Assembly (NCBI RefSeq): GCF_900107625.1
Contig: NZ_FNQK01000002.1
Coordinates: forward strand, 186,001-250,000
Reading direction: 5' to 3'
DNA: 64,000 bases
From: Bizionia paragorgiae
Lineage (GTDB): Bacteria; Bacteroidota; Bacteroidia; Flavobacteriales; Flavobacteriaceae
Shown here: positions 17,441-26,596 of the stretch, one piece after another
How positions within the stretch are numbered: the stretch's first letter is position 1
Layout: every line of letters begins with the position of its first letter
Translations under genes and position numbers: made by a program
Notes under the pieces: generated by a model
The model's input: the letters and a program-made list of their open reading frames with translations, nothing else
The model's database searches: none
What the model was told of the DNA's origin: nothing

Positions 17441-18289
17441 CTACCTTAAACTATCAATAACACGCTTTAAACTCACCTTCCAATCGCGTCGGAAGTCTGC
17501 AGGGATTTTTGACTTACTCATTACGCTATATGCCGGTCGTTGCGCTTGTGTTTTAAAGGCCGCTACAGGCGTTATTTTTGCAGAATCATAGTCCGTGTAA
17601 TGCTTTGCTATTTCAAGCCCGAAATCGTACCATGTAACCTCTCCCTCGTTACTGTAATGGTAGGTCCCATACGATTTATTGTTTGAGCGCATTATAAACA
17701 GTACAAAATCGACTAAATCCACACAACTAGTAGGCGTTCCTCTTTCGGCAGTTGTGATTTTCAAATCGGCTTGTTCTTGAATTTTATTAGCAATCGTTTT
17801 TAAGAAGTTTTTACCATTCTTAGAGTACAACCAAGAGGTTCTAATTATAAAATGGTTGGATAAAACAGCTCTTATATAGTCTTCTCCTTGTAGTTTTGAA
17901 TCGCCATAGACATTGATTGGACCGGTTATATCGGTTTCTACATACGGCACAGTTTTTTCCCCGTCAAACACATAATCGGTTGAAATATGAATCAGGGTGG
18001 TACCGAATGTATTACACACCTCAGCCAAATACTTTGCACCATCGGCATTAATTAAAAAAGCAGTCTCTTTATCCGTTTCAGCTTGTTCTACATTGGTATA
18101 GGCCGCACAATTAATACAATATTGAAAATTATAGTTAGCGAAAAAACCTTCAATGACAGATTTATTAGTGATATCTAACTCGTCTTTGTCTACAAAAACA
18201 TAGGTTTCATTTTCAGCATAATTTGCCTCTTTAAAAGTTAAGCCTAACTGACCTTTACCGCCTGTTACTAAAACATGTATTGGGTTCAT
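17441..18289 (-). CDS. rmlD: dTDP-4-dehydrorhamnose reductase
   Basis: Last step of dTDP-L-rhamnose synthesis: NAD(P)H reduction of dTDP-4-keto-L-rhamnose. The 282-residue short-chain-type protein has the nucleotide-binding motif VTGGKGQLG (residues 8-16), HISTDYVFDG near 102, the YGDSKLQGE catalytic YxxxK near 129, and FIIRTSWLY. It directly abuts rmlC and ends the rmlBACD block, so substrate channelling within one operon is expected. Confidence 0.94.
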   Translation of the reverse strand: MNPIHVLVTGGKGQLGLTFKEANYAENETYVFVDKDELDITNKSVIEGFFANYNFQYCINCAAYTNVEQAETDKETAFLINADGAKYLAEVCNTFGTTLIHISTDYVFDGEKTVPYVETDITGPINVYGDSKLQGEDYIRAVLSNHFIIRTSWLYSKNGKNFLKTIANKIQEQADLKITTAERGTPTSCVDLVDFVLFIMRSNNKSYGTYHYSNEGEVTWYDFGLEIAKHYTDYDSAKITPVAAFKTQAQRPAYSVMSKSKIPADFRRDWKVSLKRVIDSLR

Positions 18290-18829
18290 TTATAGGGTTT
18301 CGAATGTTGGTAAAATACTGTCTTTTTCAGAGATAATAAGTTTATCGAATGGTAATTTCCAATCGATATTTAGAGTAGTATCATTGTATATAATTCCACC
18401 TTCTGAAGCCTTATTGTAATAATTATCGCATTTATACGAAAATATTGCGGTATCACTAAGCACTACAAAGCCATGTGCGAAACCGCGAGGTATAAATAAT
18501 TGTTTTTTATTATCATCCGATAATTCTACTGATAAATAATCCCCGTAGGTAGGAGAATCCTTTCTAATATCAACTGCTACATCTAAAACACAACCTTTAA
18601 CTACGCGCACTAATTTAGCTTGTGCCCATTCCTCTTTTTGGAAATGCAAACCTCTTAAGACCCCTTTTGTAGAGTAAGATTCATTATCTTGAACAAAATC
18701 AACCTTTTGTCCAATAAGTTCATTAAATGTCTTTTGATTAAAGCTTTCGAAAAAATATCCTCTCGAATCGATAAAAACTGAAGGTTCAATAATAAAGCAC
18801 TGCTTTAATTTCGTTGGGATTGCTTTCAT
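18290..18829 (-). CDS. rmlC: dTDP-4-dehydrorhamnose 3,5-epimerase
   Basis: Epimerises dTDP-4-keto-6-deoxyglucose at C3 and C5. The 179-residue cupin shows DSRGYFFESFNQ near 22-33, the RGLHFQ motif with the catalytic histidine near residue 61, VVKGCVLDVAVDIRKDSPTYG, and FIPRGFAHGFVVLSD near 112. Length and motif spacing are standard. It lies 9 bp after rmlA and adjoins rmlD without a gap. Confidence 0.95.
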   Translation of the reverse strand: MKAIPTKLKQCFIIEPSVFIDSRGYFFESFNQKTFNELIGQKVDFVQDNESYSTKGVLRGLHFQKEEWAQAKLVRVVKGCVLDVAVDIRKDSPTYGDYLSVELSDDNKKQLFIPRGFAHGFVVLSDTAIFSYKCDNYYNKASEGGIIYNDTTLNIDWKLPFDKLIISEKDSILPTFETL

Positions 18830-18838
18830 TGTAAAATT

Positions 18839-19702
18839 TTACTGCTCTAAAATACCTAATAAATGTTTACCATAACCGCTTTTTATAAGTGGTTGTATAA
18901 GGATTCTAAATTCTTCTTTGTTTATATAACCCATTTTATATGCCACTTCTTCCAAAGCTCCAATTTTGAGACCTTGACGCTCTTCTATAACCTGAACGAA
19001 TTGAGACGCTTGCATTAACGAATTAAAGGTTCCGGTATCTAGCCAAGCGGTGCCTTTATCTAAGACACTTACTGTTAATTTGCCTTGCTTTAAATACGCT
19101 TTATTAATATCGGTTATTTCCAATTCACCACGGTGACTTGGTTTTATATTTTTAGCGATATTAATTACACTATTATCATAAAAATAAATTCCAGGAACTG
19201 CATAATTAGATTTTGGATGTTTAGGTTTCTCTTCAATAGAAATAACCTGTCCTTCCTTATTAAACTCTGCCACACCGTAACGTTCAGGGTCCAATACGTG
19301 ATAAGCATATATAATACCTCCATCGGGATCGTTATTGGCTTGAAGAAGCTTTTCTAAACCAGTACCATAAAAGATATTATCTCCTAGAATTAGCGCTACT
19401 TTATCATTTCCAATAAATTCTTCACCGATAATAAAAGCTTCAGCTAATCCGTTGGGTTGTTCTTGTACAGCATATTCAAAATAACAACCATACTGTGTAC
19501 CATCTCCCAACAGCTTTTTAAATAACGGTAAATCTTGAGGCGTTGAAATAATTAATATCTCTTTAATTCCCGACCACATTAATGTCGATAAGGGGTAATA
19601 GATCATTGGCTTGTCGTAAATAGGCATTAATTGTTTACTTACAGCCAATGTTAAAGGGTGTAATCGTGTTCCCGACCCACCTGCTAATATTATTCCTTTC
19701 AT
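18839..19702 (-). CDS. rmlA: Glucose-1-phosphate thymidylyltransferase
   Basis: Makes dTDP-glucose from dTTP and glucose-1-phosphate, the first step of the rhamnose pathway. The 287-residue nucleotidyltransferase has [11 protein letters not shown] (residues 8-18), [26 protein letters not shown] near 105 and [10 protein letters not shown] near 190. Length is typical. It lies 2 bp after rmlB and 9 bp before rmlC in the operon. Confidence 0.96.
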   Translation of the reverse strand: MKGIILAGGSGTRLHPLTLAVSKQLMPIYDKPMIYYPLSTLMWSGIKEILIISTPQDLPLFKKLLGDGTQYGCYFEYAVQEQPNGLAEAFIIGEEFIGNDKVALILGDNIFYGTGLEKLLQANNDPDGGIIYAYHVLDPERYGVAEFNKEGQVISIEEKPKHPKSNYAVPGIYFYDNSVINIAKNIKPSHRGELEITDINKAYLKQGKLTVSVLDKGTAWLDTGTFNSLMQASQFVQVIEERQGLKIGALEEVAYKMGYINKEEFRILIQPLIKSGYGKHLLGILEQ

Positions 19703-19704
19703 AA

Positions 19705-20787
19705 TTAAGCGTCTTGATTATACTGTTTACTGTAATATGTTTTATAGGCTCCAGAGGTTACTTGTTTTAACCAATCTCCGTTTGCCATATACCATGCTAT
19801 GGTTTTCTCCAAACCTTCTTCGAAAGTTACCGAAGGTTGCCACCCCAATTCATTTTTAATTTTGTTAGCATCGATAGCATATCGTAAGTCGTGACCTGGA
19901 CGGTCTTTTACATAGGTTATTAAGGCTTCAGAGGTTCCTAAAGCTCTTCCTAAAGCCTTATCCATTTGTGTACAAAGCAGTTTAACCAAATCAATATTTT
20001 TCCACTCATTAAAACCTCCAATATTATACGTTTCTCCTAGTACTCCTTTATGAAATGCGGTATCTATAGCACGAGCATGATCGATTACATACAACCAATC
20101 TCGAGTATAATTCCCATCGCCATAAACCGGCAACGGCTTGTTATGAATGATATTATTTATAAATAATGGAATTAATTTTTCTGGGAAATGATTTGGTCCG
20201 TAGTTATTAGAACAATTGCTTATTACATACGGTAATCCGTAAGTTTCACCATAAGCGCGAACAAAATGATCTGAACTTGCTTTCGAAGCTGAATAGGGAG
20301 AATTAGGGTCGTAAGAGGTTGTTTCTGTAAACAATCCTGTTTGTCCTAATGATCCATATACCTCATCGGTACTTACATGGTAATACAACTTATCCTTCCA
20401 ATCGTTTTGCCAAAGGTTTTTAAACGCATTTAGCAAAATCATAGTTCCTAAAATATTCGTTTTAGCGAAAGCTAAAGGGTCGGAAATAGAGCGATCCACG
20501 TGACTTTCGGCAGCCAAATGTATTACACTATCAAATTGATGGGTGGTAAATAAGGTGTTAATTTGTTCTTCGTCTGTAATATCGGCTTTTAAAAAAGTAT
20601 AATTTTCAGACTCTTCAATATCCTTTAGGTTTTCAAGATTACCAGCATACGTTAATGCATCTAAATTATAGATGTGATAGTTCGGGTATTTAGTAACAAA
20701 TAATCTTACAACATGCGAGCCAATAAACCCAGCACCTCCTGTAATTAATATTGATTTATCTTCTTTTTTTAACTGTTGATTTAACAT
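19705..20787 (-). CDS. rmlB: dTDP-glucose 4,6-dehydratase
   Basis: NAD-dependent conversion of dTDP-glucose to dTDP-4-keto-6-deoxyglucose. The 360-residue extended SDR protein has [12 protein letters not shown] (17-28), [12 protein letters not shown] near 91, the STDEVYG segment with the acidic pair near 138, [10 protein letters not shown] giving the YxxxK site, and [15 protein letters not shown]. It is the first sugar-nucleotide gene after the chain-length gene, 135 bp downstream of it. No promoter octamer was found in that gap. Confidence 0.96.
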   Translation of the reverse strand: MLNQQLKKEDKSILITGGAGFIGSHVVRLFVTKYPNYHIYNLDALTYAGNLENLKDIEESENYTFLKADITDEEQINTLFTTHQFDSVIHLAAESHVDRSISDPLAFAKTNILGTMILLNAFKNLWQNDWKDKLYYHVSTDEVYGSLGQTGLFTETTSYDPNSPYSASKASSDHFVRAYGETYGLPYVISNCSNNYGPNHFPEKLIPLFINNIIHNKPLPVYGDGNYTRDWLYVIDHARAIDTAFHKGVLGETYNIGGFNEWKNIDLVKLLCTQMDKALGRALGTSEALITYVKDRPGHDLRYAIDANKIKNELGWQPSVTFEEGLEKTIAWYMANGDWLKQVTSGAYKTYYSKQYNQDA

Positions 20788-20922
20788 AGTAATGGTATGG
20801 GTCTAATCAATTACATGATTGGAATATTATAAAGGCGTAATACTATAATCTTAAAAGCAGAAGCTTAGGTTAGCTATCTAAAGTTAAAACACCATTGGTT
20901 TCTAGTGTATACTAAGCTATAT

Positions 20923-21990
20923 CTAGGCTTTATAATTATTAACAAAAACAACGACACGCTTTATAATAAACCCTAAACATAAGATTAAAAATACCACAGT
21001 AGGTAAAATAATAGAATACTTTTCTATTAGTTTATCTTCTTTATTACCAATATTTTGGAACGTAGAAATAACATCTACAAAAACATCCTTTGTAATTATT
21101 TTTTCTTCTATTTTTTGTAATTCTTCTCGTAATTCTATCTCTTTTTCTAGCAATTCATATTCCCTAGTATTTGACCGTTCTTGAGATAGGGCTAATCCAC
21201 CCAACATAACTTCTTTATTTGGGCTATTTGCCTCCTCGTTTAACATGTTAATATAAACACGTTGTAAAGACATAACTTCTTCTAAGTTTTTCTGAATATT
21301 ATCTCGCTGAAGTTTGTATAATTTTTCTTCTTTTATTTTTTTAGTATTAGAAAAAGCATTGGAAAATGCTGAACTAACACCAGGCTCTAGGTCTTTAAAT
21401 ATATTTTTTTTCGTTGATTCTGCAACTATTGTAAATATAGTACTTTGGTATATACTTCTATTTTCTAAAAACTCAGGATAACTAATAGGATCAGCAGTAC
21501 GTGTACTGTCTAATTGAGCCATAAACTCCTGATAAGCTAAATATTTTTCGTTCTCAGATTCAGGTCCTGGTTTAATTTTAAACGCCGTTAACGCTTTAAC
21601 ATCCACATCTAAACTATCGTTATCAAAAATAACATTAAGCGCATCATAATCTTTATTTGAAATTAAGGAATTGAAATAACCAATATTAGATACCAATTGA
21701 TACTTAGTACCAAAATATGGTTCTACTAGCATTTCAGAACTATAAATAGGTGTATTAGTACGCTCTAAAAAATAACCTAGCACAGAAGTAACTGCTAGAA
21801 CAATTAGTACTGGTTTCCAAAAATCGATAATAACCTTTAAAATAGAGATTATAAACGAAAAAATTGATTTAATTACCCCTCCTATAAAATTAAATAATCT
21901 CGAAAATGTATTTCCGATTAAATTAAAAAACATTATTAAATCGATTTCTTCTGGGTTCGATTTAGGTTCCTGCTTGTGTATCTCACTCAT
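20923..21990 (-). CDS. Wzz/GumC-like chain-length determinant, kinase-less
   Basis: Predicted regulator of polysaccharide chain length in the inner membrane. The 355-residue protein has about 50 cytoplasmic residues, a first membrane helix near 53-75 (VLIVLAVTSVLGYFL), a periplasmic region with coiled-coil-like glutamate- and lysine-rich helices (about 225-310), and a second helix near 320-345. There is no Walker motif, so no fused tyrosine kinase. It is the first gene of the locus and therefore likely closest to its main promoter, though no clear promoter octamer lies in the 134 bp upstream; only a small CTTGTT/AACAAG hairpin (22017-22031) is there. Confidence 0.72.
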   Translation of the reverse strand: MSEIHKQEPKSNPEEIDLIMFFNLIGNTFSRLFNFIGGVIKSIFSFIISILKVIIDFWKPVLIVLAVTSVLGYFLERTNTPIYSSEMLVEPYFGTKYQLVSNIGYFNSLISNKDYDALNVIFDNDSLDVDVKALTAFKIKPGPESENEKYLAYQEFMAQLDSTRTADPISYPEFLENRSIYQSTIFTIVAESTKKNIFKDLEPGVSSAFSNAFSNTKKIKEEKLYKLQRDNIQKNLEEVMSLQRVYINMLNEEANSPNKEVMLGGLALSQERSNTREYELLEKEIELREELQKIEEKIITKDVFVDVISTFQNIGNKEDKLIEKYSIILPTVVFLILCLGFIIKRVVVFVNNYKA

Positions 21991-22124
21991 AAAGATTAGT
22001 TCGTTATATAGAATTACTTGTTAGAAACAAGCAATAATTAAATACTTTAATAAATTTAATTAGGTTAATAAATGTACAATTTATTTTAAATAAGAAAAAT
22101 CAACAACTCTTTAAATAAAATATG

Positions 22125-23822
22125 CTATGTGTTACTATTAAAAATTTGTTGTAAAATTTTTCTTGTAATCAGGTATGTCGGTTTTACTCCAGAGGTTCCT
22201 AAACCTCCAGAAGCTAGTGTGCTTCCTGTTTCTAATGGGTTATCACTAGCGTAATAGGCATATCTTACTTTAACATCAGGGTTTATGCTACGTCTTACTT
22301 TTGAAGCTGCTTGGATGGCTTTTTGGTAATGAGCGCCTTCCATTTCAAGTCCGATAACATTCCATGTAGAATCGTGGAAGAATTTTAAAATGTCTTTATT
22401 TTGAAGAGAGGTTCCTAAAACAGAAACCATTGCTCCCTCATACACATCGATCCCCTCGCCTTCTAAATCCGATTTACTCAATTCATTTTTAAATGGATAA
22501 TTATCGGCTGTGCCTTCAAAAATATGTGCCGACGGAATCATGATATCTCCTTTTCCACCTTCTAAAATCCCCGCTTTACCCATTATAGATACAGAATCCA
22601 CATTTAAATGAATGTCTTGTTTTCTAGACTTATAAGGTTTTAAGAGCTCGTCTATAGTTTCGTACGCTTGCTCTCCAAATGCATAATCCATTACAAAAAG
22701 CACAGGGGCTTCCTTATCTTTCTCTATAGTTTTAACACCCAGATCTAATTTTTCAAGATCTAACTTTGCGGTATCAAAAATCTGAACATCGATATTGGTA
22801 CCCGAGGTATCTTTAATAAACAACATACCTTGCTGTAGCGCCTTCTGAGTTACCTTTTTACGCAAGGCTTCATTATCAGAATTACTCAGCTTTTCATAGG
22901 TTACAAATATGTCTTTATCAGCTTTGGTTTGTTTTATCGCTAAAGGTGCATACAAGGTGTTCATAACACTATGTAAATTGGCACTAATAATATGAATAGG
23001 TCGCGATAATAAATTATGCTTTTCTAAGGTTTCTTTTATGGTATTTGCCCACATTTCACCATGAATATGGTGCCCCAAGCGCTCGCGTAATACCGGACTA
23101 AAGGTTACCGTGCGTTTATTGTTAGATATGACCTCATCGATAGCTAATTTTCCTAACCAATAGATAATATGTAAAATACGTTCTGGCTGCTGGTTAGTGG
23201 CAAATTTAGAGTGCGCCTCTTTTACTTGTTCAAAAGTACGACCTAAAATATTTGCTGTATGAGATAGAGCGATTTCACGCTCTTTTAAACTTAATTTATC
23301 TTCGGTTAACACCGCAGCTTCCAACTTTTGCCAATCGCGGGTTGTGCTTCCATTTTCATCAATAAGCACACGCTTGCTTATTTTATGAGACTCGATAAAC
23401 AAAAAGGTTAAATGCGTTAAAATATCATAAATCTCAGAGCGCCCTCTTGTGATTTCAATATTCATTTGCTCCTTGTCGATACGGTAACAATTTCGTCTTC
23501 GTTTAGGAGGAATAATCACTTCAAAATGAGAGTTAGCATAACCTTCATCGCTTGTTAAATTAATAAAACGACACTCTTCAATTCCAGCAGGCAACCTATC
23601 TATAACATACAATAAGCCATCTAACTCGGCTTTTTCATCGGCTATAGAGCCATAAATTTCTGGTCGTAATACCAATAGGGATTCACGAAGCGTTTCTCCC
23701 GAAATACCCATGGGTTTATAAAACCCTCTATTAAATAAATGGCGCATAGTAATATACATACGCTCTATGGCATTAGAACTTTCTTGTGCTCTGGTTCTTA
23801 CATGGAATTTTTCTTTATTCAT
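22125..23822 (-). CDS. DUF6909-type protein with nucleoside-phosphorylase-like C-terminal half
   Basis: A 565-residue soluble protein that I recognise only as a Bacteroidota family of unknown function (DUF6909-like). The N-terminal half is helical and basic. The C-terminal half (about 350-565) looks like the PNP/UDP phosphorylase superfamily: SIMGKAGILEGGKGDIMIPS, then the segment VIGLEMEGAHYQKA with MEG at 494-496, and YAYYASDNP with SDN at 526-528. These positions correspond to the substrate-binding ME(G/S) and the late Ser-Asp of that fold. It lies 28 bp downstream of the GH3 gene, so they are probably co-transcribed. Substrate unknown. Confidence 0.6.
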   Translation of the reverse strand: MNKEKFHVRTRAQESSNAIERMYITMRHLFNRGFYKPMGISGETLRESLLVLRPEIYGSIADEKAELDGLLYVIDRLPAGIEECRFINLTSDEGYANSHFEVIIPPKRRRNCYRIDKEQMNIEITRGRSEIYDILTHLTFLFIESHKISKRVLIDENGSTTRDWQKLEAAVLTEDKLSLKEREIALSHTANILGRTFEQVKEAHSKFATNQQPERILHIIYWLGKLAIDEVISNNKRTVTFSPVLRERLGHHIHGEMWANTIKETLEKHNLLSRPIHIISANLHSVMNTLYAPLAIKQTKADKDIFVTYEKLSNSDNEALRKKVTQKALQQGMLFIKDTSGTNIDVQIFDTAKLDLEKLDLGVKTIEKDKEAPVLFVMDYAFGEQAYETIDELLKPYKSRKQDIHLNVDSVSIMGKAGILEGGKGDIMIPSAHIFEGTADNYPFKNELSKSDLEGEGIDVYEGAMVSVLGTSLQNKDILKFFHDSTWNVIGLEMEGAHYQKAIQAASKVRRSINPDVKVRYAYYASDNPLETGSTLASGGLGTSGVKPTYLITRKILQQIFNSNT

Positions 23823-23850
23823 ATGCTTTATTTAACAAACAAAGATAGCA

Positions 23851-25350
23851 TTATTTCCCAACAATGTACTTTTGCAATGCATTAGCAATCTTACGATCGT
23901 TAGATAGACGCGGCAGTTTATTCTGTCCGCCTAATTTACCTATCGATTTCATATACTCCTGAAACCCGTTGTTTTGTACTTTGGTAATTTTTAAAGGCTG
24001 AAGTACTTTGCCTTCAATTAAATCTAAATAGTAACTATTTTGCTGTTGTAATGCCTGATCAATTTTATATGCAAAAGCATGTATATCATCAGGTTCCTGT
24101 TCAAATTCTATAAACCACTCGTGATAAGGAAGACCTGATTCTGGAGTAATTTGAGGAGCTACCGTAAACTCTGACACTCTCGCGTTTCCAGTAACAATAG
24201 CCTCTTGCAAAGCATATTCTACTTCTTTACCTATAACGTGCTCTCCAAAACCTGATATAAAATGTTTAATACGACCGGACACAATAATTCGGTACGGTTG
24301 TGTACTCGTAAACTGTACGGTATCGCCAATATTATAACACCAAAGACCCGCGTTTGTAGAAATTAACATTACATAATTAACCCCCACTTTCACATCTTTA
24401 ATCGTGATGCGTTTAGGGTGTTCTTTAAAAAAGGAATCGGCTTCTACAAATTCATAAAACATACCCGAATCTAGTTGTAATAGCATGCCTTTTTCTTTCT
24501 GACGATCTTGAAAAGCAAAAAACCCTTCACTTGCAGGATAGAGCTCTATACTATCGACTTTCCTTCCTATTAAATTTTCAAATTTGGCGCGGTAAGGTTC
24601 ATAATTAACGCCTCCATAAATAAACAGATTAAAATTTTTAAACAGCTCGCCTACCGGTTTTCCCGTGCGTTTCTGAAGTCTTTCAAAGTACATTTGTACC
24701 CAGGAAGGAATTCCTGAAATCACCGACATGTCTTGGTCTACTGTTTCATCTACAATAGCTTCCACTTTCGTTTCCCAATCTTCTATACAATTGGTTTCCC
24801 AAGATGGCATTCGGTTTTTCTGAAGGTATTTAGGAACATAATGCGCAACTATTCCAGATAAACGCCCTAATTGTATTCCGTTTTGAGTGGTTAGAATTGG
24901 GCTGCCTTGTAAAAAAATCATTTTACCATTAACAAAACTTGAATTCCCGGTTTCGTTAATATACATTAAAATCGCATTTCGTGCGGCTTTAATATGATTA
25001 GGCATGCTTTCTTTAGTAATAGGAATGTATTTCGCTCCTGAAGTCGTCCCAGAGGTTTTTGCAAAATACAGGGGTTTTTCTGGCCATAAAATATCAGACT
25101 CCCCTGCAACCACACGTTCTACATACGGTTTTAGGTCTTCATAATCACGAATAGGCACTTGCGCTACAAATTGCTCGTAAGTCTGTATTTCTGAAAACTT
25201 ATGATCCTTACCAAACTGGGTGTCTTTAGCCTGATTAATGAGATCCTGAAAGACCTTATCTTGTGTTTTAATAGGCTTATCGGCCCATTTTTTAACACTT
25301 AAATATGTAAAGTAAGCAAAGGGTTTTGCAAGTAAAGATTTAATTGACAT
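23851..25350 (-). CDS. GH3-family acyl-adenylate amidosynthetase
   Basis: A 499-residue GH3 auxin-responsive family protein. Plant GH3 enzymes adenylate an acyl acid and join it to an amino acid; bacterial substrates are unknown. The ATP-binding features are visible: FAKTSGTTSGAKYIPITKES near 105-124, YPASEGFFAFQ near 275, and NIGDTVQFT near 340. The size is in the usual bacterial range. It sits 3 bp downstream of the M23 peptidase gene and just before the DUF6909-type gene. A role in cell-envelope or lipid chemistry is possible from the neighbours but is not demonstrated. Confidence 0.9.
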   Translation of the reverse strand: MSIKSLLAKPFAYFTYLSVKKWADKPIKTQDKVFQDLINQAKDTQFGKDHKFSEIQTYEQFVAQVPIRDYEDLKPYVERVVAGESDILWPEKPLYFAKTSGTTSGAKYIPITKESMPNHIKAARNAILMYINETGNSSFVNGKMIFLQGSPILTTQNGIQLGRLSGIVAHYVPKYLQKNRMPSWETNCIEDWETKVEAIVDETVDQDMSVISGIPSWVQMYFERLQKRTGKPVGELFKNFNLFIYGGVNYEPYRAKFENLIGRKVDSIELYPASEGFFAFQDRQKEKGMLLQLDSGMFYEFVEADSFFKEHPKRITIKDVKVGVNYVMLISTNAGLWCYNIGDTVQFTSTQPYRIIVSGRIKHFISGFGEHVIGKEVEYALQEAIVTGNARVSEFTVAPQITPESGLPYHEWFIEFEQEPDDIHAFAYKIDQALQQQNSYYLDLIEGKVLQPLKITKVQNNGFQEYMKSIGKLGGQNKLPRLSNDRKIANALQKYIVGK

Positions 25351-25353
25351 AAG

Positions 25354-26223
25354 CTATTTAAAATCTATAAAATTTGTTGGATTTACAGAGTAACCGTCAC
25401 TCCATAATTCAAAATGTAAATGAGGTCCCGTAGTAAAATCTCCAGTGTTACCTGAAGTAGCAATGACTTCTCCTGCTTTCACTAAATCACCTTGACTTTT
25501 TGTTAACGACGCATTGTGTTTATAAACAGAAATAAGACCATGGCTATGTTCTATAATTACCACATAACCGGTTTCGGCAGTCCATTCAGAAAAAATTATT
25601 GTACCATCAGCAGTTGCCTTTATTGGCGTATTTTTTGCGACTACAATATCAACAGCGTAATGTTTAATTTCAGGATTATAAGCTTCGCTAATCGTACCAA
25701 TTACTGGCGGAAATAGTATAAAGTTGGTTTTAGAGATTGCCGATTCAAAAAGGTTGTACTTATCTTCCTTTTCAACGCGCTCTCGCAATAGGGAATCTTC
25801 AGGACTTGGTTTTAAATTAATATCTGCAGTTTCAATACTCGCCGCATTAATAATAGAATCTCTATTAAATACCACTGTTTTTACATCGCCTTCTAACACT
25901 TTTTTTATAGAGGCGTAATACTGTTCGTTCAAAGTAATAACTTTTTGTAGCGAGTCCGTTTTAAAATTAAGCTCTATAGCTTTCTTCTTTAAAGCGGTAG
26001 ATGAATATCCTGGTATGTATTCTCTAAGCGACGTAAAAGCGATTAAAAGTATCGTGAAGACGACAAGGAGAATAGAAGACAAGGTAACAAGTACAAATAC
26101 ATTTAACCGGTTAAGTTTGAATGATAAGCGCTCTTCGAACGTAGCTTCATTTAGAATCACTAATCGATACTTGTGTAGTAGTTTTTTAGATATTTTCTTG
26201 GATTTCTTCTTCTTGACTGTCAT
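25354..26223 (-). CDS. M23 family metallopeptidase (LytM domain)
   Basis: Membrane-anchored peptidoglycan endopeptidase-type protein. The N terminus is very basic (KKKKSKKISKK), followed by one membrane helix (about 31-53), a coiled-coil-prone spacer and a C-terminal LytM domain with the zinc residues in HYAVDIV and GPHLHFELW. I start it at ATG 26223; a TTG three codons upstream (26232) lies within the predicted promoter octamer, so it cannot be the start if that promoter is used. First gene of the M23, GH3, DUF6909-type operon and divergent from tatA. Confidence 0.92.
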   Translation of the reverse strand: MTVKKKKSKKISKKLLHKYRLVILNEATFEERLSFKLNRLNVFVLVTLSSILLVVFTILLIAFTSLREYIPGYSSTALKKKAIELNFKTDSLQKVITLNEQYYASIKKVLEGDVKTVVFNRDSIINAASIETADINLKPSPEDSLLRERVEKEDKYNLFESAISKTNFILFPPVIGTISEAYNPEIKHYAVDIVVAKNTPIKATADGTIIFSEWTAETGYVVIIEHSHGLISVYKHNASLTKSQGDLVKAGEVIATSGNTGDFTTGPHLHFELWSDGYSVNPTNFIDFK

Positions 26224-26229
26224 AATAAG

Positions 26230-26237
26230 CAAAAGTA
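26230..26237 (-). promoter_or_regulatory. -7 box of M23 operon, near-leaderless
   Basis: Minus strand reads TACTTTTG, then six bases, then the ATG at 26223. Transcription would start within a base or two of the start codon. No TTG element was found at the standard spacing. Confidence 0.55.
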
Positions 26238-26291
26238 AATAAAATAATAACTCTACCTGATTTAGAATATGCTAAAGTTAGCTTTATAACG

Positions 26292-26320
26292 TTGTTTTTA
26301 AACTTTAATTACTAACTTTG
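26292..26320 (+). promoter_or_regulatory. tatA promoter (TTG-N18-TAACTTTG)
   Basis: TTG at 26292-26294, an 18-bp spacer and TAACTTTG at 26313-26320 match the Bacteroidota sigma-ABfr promoter consensus very well. The predicted start point is about 14 nt before ATG 26339. A TTG start at 26318 proposed by open-frame length alone would lie inside the -7 box and is rejected. Confidence 0.8.
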
Positions 26321-26338
26321 CATCCTAAATTAAAAGTT

Positions 26339-26527
26339 ATGATAGCATCAAATATATTTTTAGGAATGGTTGGTCCATGGCAAATAGCGGTTATCGTTAT
26401 ACTTGTACTGTTATTGTTTGGAGGTAAAAAAATACCAGAATTAATGAGAGGTCTTGGTAGCGGAATTAAAGAATTTAAAGACGCTAGTAAAGAAGAAGAT
26501 GAAGAAAAAGCTAAAGATTCTAAATAA
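26339..26527 (+). CDS. tatA: Twin-arginine translocase subunit TatA/TatE
   Basis: A 62-residue Tat pore component: one N-terminal membrane helix with the [20 protein letters not shown] hinge and amphipathic helix, then an acidic and lysine-rich tail. The start at ATG 26339 is set by the strong promoter just upstream. It stands alone, with no tatC in the window, as is usual in Flavobacteriaceae. It converges on the DUF4837 gene across a shared hairpin. Confidence 0.93.
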   Translation: MIASNIFLGMVGPWQIAVIVILVLLLFGGKKIPELMRGLGSGIKEFKDASKEEDEEKAKDSK

Positions 26528-26545
26528 TTAATCTTTTACAGATAT

Positions 26546-26577
26546 AAAAAAACCAACGTAAATACGTTGGTTTTTTT
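26546..26577. terminator. Bidirectional terminator between tatA and DUF4837 gene
   Basis: Perfect inverted repeat AAAAAAACCAACGTA/TACGTTGGTTTTTTT with an AA centre. T-tracts occur on both strands, so it can terminate both convergent genes. Confidence 0.88.
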
Positions 26578-26596
26578 ATATCTGTATGTTTTAATA

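Noticed and set aside
20496-20503. CCACGTGA core resembling parS inside rmlB
   Set aside because: The core is present, but the flanks do not match TGTT/AACA, and the bases encode the conserved HVDRSI motif of RmlB.
26318-26338. Longer tatA beginning at a TTG
   Set aside because: The TTG lies within the promoter -7 box TAACTTTG, so it would not be in the transcript.
26339-26527. Orphan tatA as sign of a truncated tat operon
   Set aside because: tatA and tatC are commonly unlinked in Flavobacteriaceae; the promoter and terminator show an intact single-gene unit.
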